Of a stretch of 64,000 bases of DNA, positions 1 to 8,825 are shown piece by piece. How positions within the stretch are numbered: the stretch's first letter is position 1; the number at the start of each line of letters is the position of its first letter. The notes under the pieces were generated by a model. The model did no database searches, had not been told where the DNA came from, and saw only the letters and a list, made by a program, of their open reading frames with translations. Both the position numbers and the translations under genes were made by a program. Location of the stretch: positions 129,163 through 193,162 of the forward strand of contig CAZWCE010000008.1 in the NCBI GenBank assembly GCA_964632505.1. Reading direction: 5' to 3'. This DNA comes from CAZWCE01 sp964632505. Lineage in GTDB: Bacteria > Planctomycetota > Planctomycetia > Pirellulales > Thermoguttaceae.

Positions 1-229
1 CCGGAAGGGTGTCTCTCGGAAGATTACGTCCCGATGGAGAGCCGTCCATGGTGGGCCCCGCAACGCCATAACGTCTTCCGCACAGTCCATTTTCAAGGGG
101 TTCCTGAGGATGGTCCGGCTTCTCCGTAGCCCATGATGGTCACGGGTGGGCCACCAGATTCGGAGCTTACTTGTATTTCGCGGCCTGGCCCCGACGCATC
201 GTGGGAGCTTGCCCGACGAGGTGAAACTT

Positions 230-979
230 TTGAAACGAGCGATTATCAGCGATATTCATAGCAATTTGGAGGCGTTCCAGGCGGTGTTGGAAGACATCGA
301 CCAGCAAGGTGTCGAGGAGATCTACTGCCTGGGCGATGTGGTGGGTTACGGTCCCAATCCCCGCGAATGCATTGATGAGATGATCGAGCGGGCGAACATT
401 TGCCTGTTGGGCAATCATGATCAAGGGGCGCTGTTCGACCCCGAAGGATTCAATCTCACGGCCGAGAACGCCATCTTTTGGACCCGAGAGCAGCTCGAGG
501 AATTCGGCGGCTCGAACGGTCAACGACGCTGGGATTTCCTCGGCGAGCGGCCCCGTTTGCATCGCGAGGACGATTTCCTCTACGTGCATGGCTCGGCTCG
601 AAATCCCTTGAACGAATACGTGTTTCCCGAGGATATCGTCGACGAGCGCAAAATGGATCGCCTGTTTTCGGTTATCCCGAAGTATGCCTTCCAGGGGCAC
701 ACCCACGTGCCGGGGGTCTTCACCGAATCGGAACACGATTTCTTCTCCCCCGATGAGATCGATGATCAGTATACCCTCGCCGAAGGCAAAGTGATGATCA
801 ACGTCGGTTCGGTGGGTCAGCCCCGCGACCAGGATCCTCGAGCCAGCTACGTCTTGCTGGAAGACAATTTGGTCACCTTTCGTCGGGTCGAATACCCGGT
901 GAACCAGACCGTCGAGAAGATCTACCAGGTGGAAGACCTGGATAACTTTTTGGGAGACCGGCTTTTCACCGGACGGTAA
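230..979 (+). CDS. Calcineurin-like metallophosphoesterase (YfcE/MJ0936-like)
   Basis: A cytoplasmic dinuclear-metal phosphoesterase of about 249 residues. The metal-binding motifs are visible in order: ISDIHSN near the N-terminus, [17 protein letters not shown] and GHTHVPG. These match the calcineurin-like fold of small phosphodiesterases. The frame is open upstream to a GTG at 146, but the family normally begins just before the DIH motif. I therefore chose the TTG at 230, which is preceded by GAGGTG about six bases upstream; a GTG at 221 is the alternative. It lies ahead of yidC on the same strand with a 200-bp gap, so co-transcription is possible but not shown. The substrate cannot be deduced. 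Family assignment is secure; the start is less so. Confidence 0.85.
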   Translation: MKRAIISDIHSNLEAFQAVLEDIDQQGVEEIYCLGDVVGYGPNPRECIDEMIERANICLLGNHDQGALFDPEGFNLTAENAIFWTREQLEEFGGSNGQRRWDFLGERPRLHREDDFLYVHGSARNPLNEYVFPEDIVDERKMDRLFSVIPKYAFQGHTHVPGVFTESEHDFFSPDEIDDQYTLAEGKVMINVGSVGQPRDQDPRASYVLLEDNLVTFRRVEYPVNQTVEKIYQVEDLDNFLGDRLFTGR

Positions 980-1181
980 GCGCCTTCGAGCCTTGGTCCC
1001 CTTGGACTTTTTTTGTGGACGCGAAGCATAGGACCTCCCCCCTACCGGCCGTCTCGGCCTCCTTTTTTGCCGATTCGAAATGCTCTTTCCCGCCGGAGGC
1101 GATCGCCCGACCGGGGTGCTCCATGGAAGAGGGAGTTCGTCATTCGCCAGCTTTCCTTGTAGAAACCCCCCGAGCTGCTCC

Positions 1182-3812
1182 ATGCAACCACTGCCGAACG
1201 ATCCGAATCAATCCTCCGATTTCATGCGTCGTTACATGGTGTTCCTGTTTCTGACGATGGGAATGATCATGTATTTCATGTATTCCCAGCCTGCCCGTGA
1301 GGAACAGATCCAACAGCAGGCCCGAGAACAGGCCGAAAAGGAAGCGGATCGGGCCGTCGAGAACAAGGAAGTCGATGCCGTGGAGAAGGGCGGTGGAGAT
1401 GACGCCGACGCCCCCCGGAGTGATGCCGGAGAGGAAGATTCCCGAGCAGATCGGGCGGAAGCGGGGCAAGAAGAAAGGGACGAAAAGGACGAAGAGGACG
1501 GCGAAACGACATCGGCCCCCGACTTCGATCCTTCTTGGGTCACGCTCGGTTCGGCCGACGGCGAAGGGCCGTACCGCATGCTCGTGACGTTGACCAATCA
1601 CGGGGCCTCGGTCGCGCGGATCGAACTGAGCGAGGATCGCTATCTCGACAGCCAGGATCGCTCCGGCTACCTGGGCAACCTCGTGGTCGACGTGCCGGAA
1701 GGCCCCGGCGTGCCGCCGGGGTGTCCCGTCCAGGTCGTGGGGGCCGGGACGCCGGCCGCCCAGGCGGGATTGAAGCCCGGCGACCGTATTCTCGGCTACG
1801 ACGGCGAACCGGTCGAGAGTTTCGAAGATCTCCGCCATCTGCTGCTGCAATCGAAGCCGAAAGAGACGGTCGAGCTGAATGTCGCCCGGGGAGAGAAAAC
1901 GCTCACCCTCGAGGCCACGCTGGTCCGCCGCCCCGTCGAGATCGTCCGCCCCGAGACGAGTCTCTACAATTTCGCCGATTACGAAGCGCTCGACGGCATC
2001 CATGAAATCGACTACGCCGAGAATCACCCCCTCTCCTTTCTCATGACCCTCCAGCAGATCGACGATCTGACGCTCGAGTTACCGGAGAGTGTTCGAGAGA
2101 ATCACAAAAAGGTGGAGGGGAATCTTCCGCCCGACGAGACGATTCGCGATGAACTTCCCGGCGTCGATTTGCGAAGCGGCAATTGGGAATTGGTTCGAAG
2201 CGGTCCGGAGGAGGCGGTCTTCCGCCGACCGGTGCCGCGCTGGGGCCTGGAAGCGGTGAAGACCTATCGGCTGGAGAAGAGCGAGGAAGAGGACGCTTCG
2301 AGCGCCGGATACCACTTGACGTTGGAGGTGGAACTTCGCAACACGGGCGATCGGCAGCGGGAAATCGCTTACCAGCTCGACGGTCCCACCGGATTACCGG
2401 TCGAGGGCGCGTGGTACGCCCGGGGACGCAAAGTCGGTCCCGGTTGGGGCAGTTACGGTTTGAGGGACGTGGTCGTCCGATTTCAGGGCAACAACGTCAA
2501 TGTCGTCCGTTGCTCCGATATCTCCCGCGATGAACCGGAGCCCTGGAAGATCGACCGGATCGAGCCGCTCGATTTCATCGGCGTCGATACGACCTACTTC
2601 TCTTGCGTGCTGATTCCCCAGAAGGAAGAGCCGACCGATCACTGGTTTCAGGAGGCGGTGCCCCTGCGGGTCGGTGCCTCGGTCGAAGACTGGCTGATCG
2701 TCACCGATACCTCGTGCCGGATGATCACTACTTCCCATTCCCTGGCCGCCGGGGAATCCCTTTCCCACCGGTATCGCATTTTCGCCGGGCCGAAAAAACC
2801 CCAGATCCTTCGGCAGTACGGTCTCGACGGTATCCTCTTCTACGGCTGGTTCTGGTTCGTGGCCAAGCCGATGCTCCTTTTGCTGCACTTCTTCAACGAT
2901 TACTTCGTGTTCAACTATGGGCTGGCGATCATCCTCCTGACGGTGCTGGTCCGCCTGAGCATGTACCCGATCAGCCGGAAGATGGTGATCAACGCGCAGA
3001 AGATGAGCGAGTTGCAGCCGGAGTTGCAGAAGATCGCCGAGAAATACAAGGACAACCTCGAGGCCCGGTCGAAGGCCCAGCAAGAGCTGTTCAAGAAGCA
3101 CGACTATCATCCCCTTCAGGGTTGCGCCCCCATGTTCCTGCAGATTCCGATCTTCATCGGCCTTTACCGGTCGTTGGCGGTCGACGTGGAACTTCGCGGC
3201 TCTCCGCTGATTTCCGAGAGCATCCGCTGGTGCTCGAACCTCGCCGCGCCCGATATGCTCTTCGACTGGAGCAATTTCTGGAGTTCGATCGGCTGGCCGT
3301 CGTTCAACACCGGTCAAGGCTTTATCGAGCTGGGGCCGTTCATGAATCTCCTCCCGCTGGTGACCGTCGCGTTGTTCATGATCCAGCAGATTCTCTTCAT
3401 GCCGCCCCCGACGAACGATCAGGCCCGGATGCAGCGGAATATCATGCAGGTGATGATGCTCGTGATGGGGCTCTTGTTCTTCAAGGTCGCCAGCGGGCTT
3501 TGCGTGTATTTCATCGCTTCGAGTTTATGGGGAATCACTGAACGGAAGTTGATCCACCCGGTCGATCCGGTACATAAGAAAAAGGCGGCGACCGAGGGGG
3601 GCGGCCCGCCCCAGAAAGATTCTTCGCTTGAATCGGCTCCCCCGAAAAAGGCCCAAAAAGGCAAGGGGAGCGACACGGCCGAGGGATCCGGCGAAAAGAG
3701 CCTTTGGCAGCGGATCCTCGAGGAAGCCGATGCCTCCTCGAAGAAGAAGATCAGTCGAGCGAAGAAGTCGGAAGCCAAGTCGCCGCGGAAAAAGAGGAAG
3801 AAAAAACGTTGA
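1182..3812 (+). CDS. yidC: Membrane protein insertase YidC with embedded PDZ domain
   Basis: YidC/Oxa1-family insertase that places proteins in the cytoplasmic membrane, alone or with SecYEG. There is an N-terminal membrane segment (residues about 15-35), then a very acidic Glu/Asp/Lys-rich linker. A large extracytoplasmic domain follows, with a PDZ-like module at about residues 180-250 (core AQAGLKPGDRILGYDGEPV). The conserved insertase core spans about residues 555-790 (FNYGLAIILLTVLVRL, then GCAPMFLQIPIFIGLYR). A Lys-rich tail suits ribosome contact. At about 876 residues it is far longer than the usual 550-600. I chose the ATG at 1182; the frame is open to 1080 and another ATG lies at 1224. 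It is not in the usual rnpA-yidC setting; a DUF502 gene follows. Identification is secure; the PDZ call rests on motif reading. Confidence 0.95.
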   Translation: MQPLPNDPNQSSDFMRRYMVFLFLTMGMIMYFMYSQPAREEQIQQQAREQAEKEADRAVENKEVDAVEKGGGDDADAPRSDAGEEDSRADRAEAGQEERDEKDEEDGETTSAPDFDPSWVTLGSADGEGPYRMLVTLTNHGASVARIELSEDRYLDSQDRSGYLGNLVVDVPEGPGVPPGCPVQVVGAGTPAAQAGLKPGDRILGYDGEPVESFEDLRHLLLQSKPKETVELNVARGEKTLTLEATLVRRPVEIVRPETSLYNFADYEALDGIHEIDYAENHPLSFLMTLQQIDDLTLELPESVRENHKKVEGNLPPDETIRDELPGVDLRSGNWELVRSGPEEAVFRRPVPRWGLEAVKTYRLEKSEEEDASSAGYHLTLEVELRNTGDRQREIAYQLDGPTGLPVEGAWYARGRKVGPGWGSYGLRDVVVRFQGNNVNVVRCSDISRDEPEPWKIDRIEPLDFIGVDTTYFSCVLIPQKEEPTDHWFQEAVPLRVGASVEDWLIVTDTSCRMITTSHSLAAGESLSHRYRIFAGPKKPQILRQYGLDGILFYGWFWFVAKPMLLLLHFFNDYFVFNYGLAIILLTVLVRLSMYPISRKMVINAQKMSELQPELQKIAEKYKDNLEARSKAQQELFKKHDYHPLQGCAPMFLQIPIFIGLYRSLAVDVELRGSPLISESIRWCSNLAAPDMLFDWSNFWSSIGWPSFNTGQGFIELGPFMNLLPLVTVALFMIQQILFMPPPTNDQARMQRNIMQVMMLVMGLLFFKVASGLCVYFIASSLWGITERKLIHPVDPVHKKKAATEGGGPPQKDSSLESAPPKKAQKGKGSDTAEGSGEKSLWQRILEEADASSKKKISRAKKSEAKSPRKKRKKKR

Positions 3813-3897
3813 GTTTTTCTACCGCAGGCACCTTCGGGATGGGCATCGGCGAGGGATAAGCACGGTGAAGTTTATTTGAGGATTAAGGAGTTTTCGC

Positions 3898-4620
3898 ATG
3901 CGACGTCTACTTTCCAATAGTATCGTCGGCACCTTTCTGGCCGGTCTGTTCGCTTTGCTTCCGATTTTCCTGACCCTCATCATTCTCGGCTGGATCGCCG
4001 GCTACCTCAAACAGCTCTTCGGGCCGGGAAGCTTCGTCGCCTGGGCGCTCGAATCGGTCGGCTCGAAGGTCGTTCCCGGTTCCTCCCTGGCCCTGGTGAT
4101 CGGCTGGGTTCTTCTGGTGGTCGCCATCTGGCTGTTCGGGCTGGCGATTCGTGTCTTGACCCGACGACGCGTCGAGGGGTTCATGCGGGGCTGGATCGAC
4201 CGCATCCCTTTCGTCAAGAGCGTCTATAGCACCGCCGCCCAACTGGTCGGCATGATCCACAAGGATGAAGACTCGGAATTCGATTCCATGATGGCCGGGT
4301 TCTACTCCTTCAGCGACGAAGAAGGCGCCGGCATTCTCGGACTGATCGCCTCCTCCGACCTTTACTGCATCGAAGGAAAAGACTACCGCATCTTCTACAT
4401 CCCGACCTCTCCCCTGCCCGCGACCGGCGGCCTCATTTTCGTTCCCGCGAGCCGATGCAAGGAAGTCGACATGACCGTCGAGCAAGTGATGCGGGTCTAT
4501 CTGTCGATCGGGATTCTCGCCCCCCAGGTCATGCCGCCGGGTTGCCGGAAAGTGGCCGAGACCCCGAACGCCGAAAAAATCCTTCCGGACGAGAACGACT
4601 CTTCAGGGAGCGATTCCTAA
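3898..4620 (+). CDS. DUF502 family membrane protein
   Basis: A 240-residue protein with two strong N-terminal membrane segments (about residues 10-38 and 60-85) and a soluble C-terminal part. The pattern LLPIFLTLIILGWI, then GWIDRIPFVKSVYSTAAQL, and later PTSPLPATGGLIFVP matches the DUF502 family of bacterial inner-membrane proteins. No enzymatic function is established for this family. The start is well supported by AAGGAG seven bases before the ATG. It follows yidC by 85 bp on the same strand, so the two may share a transcript, which would fit a role in the cytoplasmic membrane. The role remains unknown. Confidence 0.85.
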   Translation: MRRLLSNSIVGTFLAGLFALLPIFLTLIILGWIAGYLKQLFGPGSFVAWALESVGSKVVPGSSLALVIGWVLLVVAIWLFGLAIRVLTRRRVEGFMRGWIDRIPFVKSVYSTAAQLVGMIHKDEDSEFDSMMAGFYSFSDEEGAGILGLIASSDLYCIEGKDYRIFYIPTSPLPATGGLIFVPASRCKEVDMTVEQVMRVYLSIGILAPQVMPPGCRKVAETPNAEKILPDENDSSGSDS

Positions 4621-4674
4621 TCAAGTCATCAAGATGCTTTGCCGGAGAGTCGGCCGCTCATCGTCTTGGCAGTC

Positions 4675-6822
4675 TTAGAAAAGCGGATCGGCGATACGCT
4701 CGCACAGCGCTTGGGCCATCCGGCGAAAGAGTTCGGCCTCCCGGGGGCGAAAGAGTGCGGCGGGAGTCCGCAGGTTCATCTCTTGAAGGGCGGACAGCAT
4801 CGTCGGATCGTCCCAGCTTCGAAGGGCTTCTTCGAGGGTGCCCTGAGTCAGCAGGTGGGTCACGTTCACCGGATGCTGCTTCGCCGTGGCCGAGGCGCAG
4901 AATTCCCGACTGCGCACTTGTTCGGCGAGCCAGGGTTGGTCGAAATGCACCAGATGCAGCTTGCCGGGAAGCGTCCATGGATCGAGCGCCCCGTCGTTCG
5001 CCAGAAGCAGCCCGCATTCGGGACGCTGCTCGAACTGATCCAGAAGCATCCTCCGTTGCTTGCGCGACATCCGTCGATCGAGTTGCACATACTCGATGCG
5101 CTTCGTTTCGAGTGCTTCGCCCAGTTGATCGAGTATTTCGCTCCACTGCGAAAACACGACCACCGAGATCCCCGGCTCCTGGAAAATCTCCTCGACCAAA
5201 CGGAAGAGTTCCTCGGATTTGGGTCCCAACAAGGCGAGGTCCGAGGTGAGCTCTCCGGCCAGCGTGCGGAGGTCCGACTCGGAGAAGTACGCTTCATCGA
5301 ACTGCTGGTCGACGCACAGAGGACAGGCCGCCGCCCGGTGCATCGCTTCGAGCGATCGATGCAGTTTCCCCAGTTCCGCCGGCGAGAGTGGGGTATCTTC
5401 CTCCCCGCGATCGAGCAGCTTCCCGGCGACCTCGAGCGCCTGGCCGTGCGCCCGGGCTTGAAGGGGCGTCATGGCGAAGGTGCGGTATTCTTCGAGAAAC
5501 GGCGGCAGTTGCTGGTGAAGCGATTCGACGGTCCGGCGAAGCAGGAGATCGGAGAGCGTCTCGGCGATCCTTTCCGGTTGATGATATCGGGGTGTGAGGG
5601 TCTCCGGATCGGTCGTCTGATGCGCTTGGAGGAAGTCTTCCAGAGGTCCTTCGCGGTGACGATCGGCCATGCTCACCAGGGAAAGCAGCGGTCCCGGTGC
5701 CGTGGCGGGATCCATCGAAGTGAGCAGGAAAAGATAGTCCGATTCGAGACGCATCGCGAGTTTCGCCACCCCGGCGTGCTGATGCCGCAGGCGGTGGACC
5801 TGATCGAGGATGAGCAGATCGGGACGGCTCCCTTTTCGATACCAGGGGAGATCGGCCGCGAGGTCATCGTAACAGCAGATCTTGTAGAAGGAGTCTTCTC
5901 CGAATGCCTCGGAGCGTCGGCCGTCGCTGCCGACCACGGCGGTCGCTTTGCGGTGCGAGTGTTGCGCAAGCAGCGTCAGCCACCGGGAGACGGAACAAGC
6001 CGGGGTGACGACGATCACTCGGCGCACTCCCGCCAAAGCCAGAAGTTCCGCCCCGACGATCGCCTGCACGGCATGGTCCAAGCCGCGAGGGTCGGCCAGA
6101 ATCATCCGGCCTCGTCGCGCCGCCCGCAGGCCGGCGTCGCGCTGGAAAAGCGGCGGCGATTGCAAGAGGATTTCGGCGAACCGATTGCTGTGGATCCCCC
6201 GGGGAAGCCACTGGTGGAACTGGAAATCGAGCCAGTGACGATGTTGCAGCCAAGCGAGAAGCTCTCGGGCGTCTTCGCGGAAGAGCAGCTCATGCTCCAA
6301 CTCCTCGGCTCTCCGGACCAGGGGGAGGAGGCGGTCCACGCGAAGCGGATCCAGAAGTCTCCGGCGGTCGAAGCATCGGTTGGCGGCGCGCAGGATGGGC
6401 CCCGGACATGGATCGGCCGGGCGAAAGGCGATGTGGTGGCGAGCCCCGTAACGAACGTAGATTTCCGAGTACGGCAGCGGTCGGTCTTGTACCGGGAGGG
6501 TTTTGCCGTGTTGCCGACGGAGCCAATCGAGCGCGGATTCGATGTGCTCGCAGGTTCCGAGCGTGCCGACGGCCAAACCGAGGCAGGTGCAGGAGTTCTC
6601 TCCCAAAGTGTTGCCCCGCAGGACGACGTGGTGAGGCCCCCCCGGCCCGCCGACCTCGAATTCCAAGAGGCTCGGGTCGCGGCCGCGATGAAGCACCTGG
6701 AATCGGCGTCCCTGCAGGAGTCGTTCATGCAACAGACGTCGCCATCGAGCGGGCGAGAGTTCGCTCGGGCGGCGTCGCAGACGCGGAACGGGAAGCGGTC
6801 GGTTCGGATCGGTAGACGGCAT
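4675..6822 (-). CDS. SWIM zinc finger / SNF2-like protein with degenerate ATPase motifs
   Basis: A 715-residue protein with SNF2/Rad54-type architecture. A SWIM-type zinc finger lies at about residues 75-96 (CTC, then CEH), followed by two RecA-like lobes. Every catalytic motif is altered. Where SNF2 proteins have LADEMGLGKT, this has LADPRGLDHAVQ (about residue 237), so the P-loop Lys and Thr are gone. The DEAH/DEAQ box reads LDQVH (about residue 337). Motif III lacks the TGTP element. Motif V/VI, normally with the RAHRIGQ arginine finger, reads REFCASATAKQ (about residue 640). The C-lobe landmark VVVFSQWSEILDQLGEAL is well kept, so the fold is probably intact. I infer a non-catalytic DNA- or protein-binding SNF2 relative. 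The start is the ATG at 6822; the frame is open to 7092. It is divergent from murE. Confidence 0.8.
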   Translation of the reverse strand: MPSTDPNRPLPVPRLRRRPSELSPARWRRLLHERLLQGRRFQVLHRGRDPSLLEFEVGGPGGPHHVVLRGNTLGENSCTCLGLAVGTLGTCEHIESALDWLRRQHGKTLPVQDRPLPYSEIYVRYGARHHIAFRPADPCPGPILRAANRCFDRRRLLDPLRVDRLLPLVRRAEELEHELLFREDARELLAWLQHRHWLDFQFHQWLPRGIHSNRFAEILLQSPPLFQRDAGLRAARRGRMILADPRGLDHAVQAIVGAELLALAGVRRVIVVTPACSVSRWLTLLAQHSHRKATAVVGSDGRRSEAFGEDSFYKICCYDDLAADLPWYRKGSRPDLLILDQVHRLRHQHAGVAKLAMRLESDYLFLLTSMDPATAPGPLLSLVSMADRHREGPLEDFLQAHQTTDPETLTPRYHQPERIAETLSDLLLRRTVESLHQQLPPFLEEYRTFAMTPLQARAHGQALEVAGKLLDRGEEDTPLSPAELGKLHRSLEAMHRAAACPLCVDQQFDEAYFSESDLRTLAGELTSDLALLGPKSEELFRLVEEIFQEPGISVVVFSQWSEILDQLGEALETKRIEYVQLDRRMSRKQRRMLLDQFEQRPECGLLLANDGALDPWTLPGKLHLVHFDQPWLAEQVRSREFCASATAKQHPVNVTHLLTQGTLEEALRSWDDPTMLSALQEMNLRTPAALFRPREAELFRRMAQALCERIADPLF

Positions 6823-7246
6823 AATGGATCGAGATGGATCGACTTTTCTTCTCAGCGTACGCGATCGGCCTGCCGGTGACAAGAGAAGAGCCCGGAAAAT
6901 GCACGGAAGAACGCGATTCGGTCGGATAAGGTTCCTGGGAGGCGCCGGAGATTTGCTGAGGACGCGGCGTCGATGCGGATCGCGAAGCCGGGGTGGTTTT
7001 TGCCGAATGTCCCGTGGGTTTTTTCGTGGTCCGTTGGGGAAAGAGGAATCGGGAGAGAATAATCTTGACACGGTCGCGAGAATTCGAAACAATTCTGATT
7101 ATCGTCGATCGCTTCCTTCGTTATCAAGCTTTTTGCGGACGACGGGGGTATCATGTTCGGGGTTTCTTTTCTTCTGTATTTTGTGAAAACGCAAGGACAT
7201 CCGTTTTGCGTCGCGATGCTTTTCCCTTTTGGCACGGAGGCCAGTC
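6823..7246. other. Divergent intergenic region, SNF2-like gene / murE
   Basis: About 420 bp between two divergent genes. It contains a promoter-like pair pointing toward murE and otherwise no convincing gene. The short frames that cross it resemble nothing I recognise. The part nearer murE (7060-7200) is visibly richer in A+T than the coding sequence around it, as expected for a regulatory region. Confidence 0.6.
7065..7093 (+). promoter_or_regulatory. Candidate sigma-70 promoter for murE
   Basis: A perfect TTGACA box at 7065-7070 is followed after 17 bp by AACAAT at 7088-7093 (four of six matches to TATAAT). Transcription would start near 7100, giving a leader of roughly 145 nt before the murE ATG. 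Confidence 0.45.
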
Positions 7247-8746
7247 ATGCGTAAGTCGGTGAGTGAAAAACAGCCCGTCTCGATCCATCGGATCCTCCCC
7301 GGTTTGATCGCTGCCCCGAAAGAGGAATGTTGGGCTTCTTCATTCCGTGCCGACACGCGGACCCTCCTGCCGGGAGACGTGTTCGTGGCGATCGAAGGGC
7401 GGCAATTCGACGGGCATGACTTCCTTTCCGAGGCGGTCAGCCGGGGATGTGCGGCGGTGGTGACCGAGCAACCGGTCGAGGAGCTTTCGGTTCCGGTGTT
7501 TCAGGTGGCCGATAGCCGTCGGGCATTCGCGGCATTGTGTCACGCCGCCTGGGGACATCCCGGCGAAAAGCTGAAGATGATCGGCGTGACCGGCACGAAT
7601 GGCAAGACGACGACTTCGTATTTGATCGCGGGGATGCTCGCCGAAGCGGGGCATTCGGTTGGGTTGAGCGGTACGCTGGGCAGCTATGACGGCGAGTCGA
7701 TGCAGCCGATCAGCTTGACCACGCCGCCGGCGGACGAACTGGCCGCCTGGATGGCCAGGCTCGTCGAGAACGGTTGCACGCACGCGGTGATCGAGGCATC
7801 CAGCCACGGGATCGCCCAATCGCGGTTGGCGGGGATCGAATTCGATGCCGTTTGCCTGACCAACCTCCGTCGAGATCATCTTGATTATCACCGTACGGTC
7901 GAGCAGTACCGGCAAACGAAGCTTTCACTCTTCGGGCAGTTGCGCCCCGGCGGCTTGAGTATCTGCAACGCCGATGATCGCGTCAGCGGGGCGATTCTCC
8001 CGCTGCTGAACGGTCCCGTACTGACCGTCGGCATGCACGGCCCGGCGGAAATCGAAGCCGTTCCGGTGGAACGCAATCGGGGAGAGCAGACCTTCCTGGT
8101 CACCGCCGGTAGCGATATGGTCCCCATTCGAACAAGAATGATTGGTGATGATCATATGTACAACTGCCTGATCGCCGCTGCCCTGGGAATCGGCTGGCAG
8201 ATTGATCTGAAGACGATCGTTCGCGGCATCGAACGGGTGGAACACGTGCCCGGGCGACTCGAACGGATCGACTGCGGCCAGCCGTTCGGAGTGTTCGTCG
8301 ACTATGCCCACACGTCCGACGCCCTGATCGGGAGTCTCCGCACGCTTCGGGAGGTGACCGCCGGCAAGCTGATTTGCGTGTTCGGCGCCGGGGGCGATCG
8401 CGATCGGAGCAAACGCCCGCTCATGGGGCAGGCGGTCGAGTCGATGGCCGATGTGGCGGTCGTGACCAACGACAATCCGCGAAGCGAATCGCCGGAGCTG
8501 ATTCGTTCGGAGATCATGCAAGGCTTTTCCCGGCCGTGCCGGGCCCGGGAGATCGCTCGGCGGTCGGAGGCGATCTGTTGGGCTCTCGCCAACGCCGGAC
8601 CGGACGATTGCGTTCTCATCGCCGGCAAGGGGCACGAGGACCATCAGATCGTCGGAGATCAACGTTTGCCCTTCTGCGACCGACGTTTCGCCCAGCTCTG
8701 GTTGTACGAAAATCTTCCCTGTTCTCAGCCCGCCCTCGGCTTCTGA
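7247..8746 (+). CDS. murE: UDP-MurNAc-tripeptide synthetase MurE
   Basis: Cytoplasmic Mur ligase that adds the third peptide residue to UDP-MurNAc-L-Ala-D-Glu in peptidoglycan synthesis. The ATP-binding loop VTGTNGKTTTSYLIAGML lies at about residues 113-130. The later DNPRSE motif (about residue 407) matches the DNPR signature of enzymes that use meso-diaminopimelate, so the wall is probably DAP-type. The length (499 residues) is normal. The ATG at 7247 is chosen because GGAGG lies six bases upstream; an in-frame TTG at 7229 is less likely. It starts the block murE-murF-mraY on one strand, consistent with an operon for lipid-linked precursor synthesis. Confidence 0.97.
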   Translation: MRKSVSEKQPVSIHRILPGLIAAPKEECWASSFRADTRTLLPGDVFVAIEGRQFDGHDFLSEAVSRGCAAVVTEQPVEELSVPVFQVADSRRAFAALCHAAWGHPGEKLKMIGVTGTNGKTTTSYLIAGMLAEAGHSVGLSGTLGSYDGESMQPISLTTPPADELAAWMARLVENGCTHAVIEASSHGIAQSRLAGIEFDAVCLTNLRRDHLDYHRTVEQYRQTKLSLFGQLRPGGLSICNADDRVSGAILPLLNGPVLTVGMHGPAEIEAVPVERNRGEQTFLVTAGSDMVPIRTRMIGDDHMYNCLIAAALGIGWQIDLKTIVRGIERVEHVPGRLERIDCGQPFGVFVDYAHTSDALIGSLRTLREVTAGKLICVFGAGGDRDRSKRPLMGQAVESMADVAVVTNDNPRSESPELIRSEIMQGFSRPCRAREIARRSEAICWALANAGPDDCVLIAGKGHEDHQIVGDQRLPFCDRRFAQLWLYENLPCSQPALGF

Positions 8747-8825
8747 GCCTCTTTTTTCATGGATGGCTGCCGGAATCCCATCCGGCGTGGGAATGGAATC
8801 TCCACAGGAGGGGAGCGACGTTTTG

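Noticed and set aside
4639..6879. Open frame of 746 codons on the plus strand
   Set aside because: It lies fully antisense to the SNF2-like gene, has no recognisable motifs, and open antisense frames are common at this GC content.
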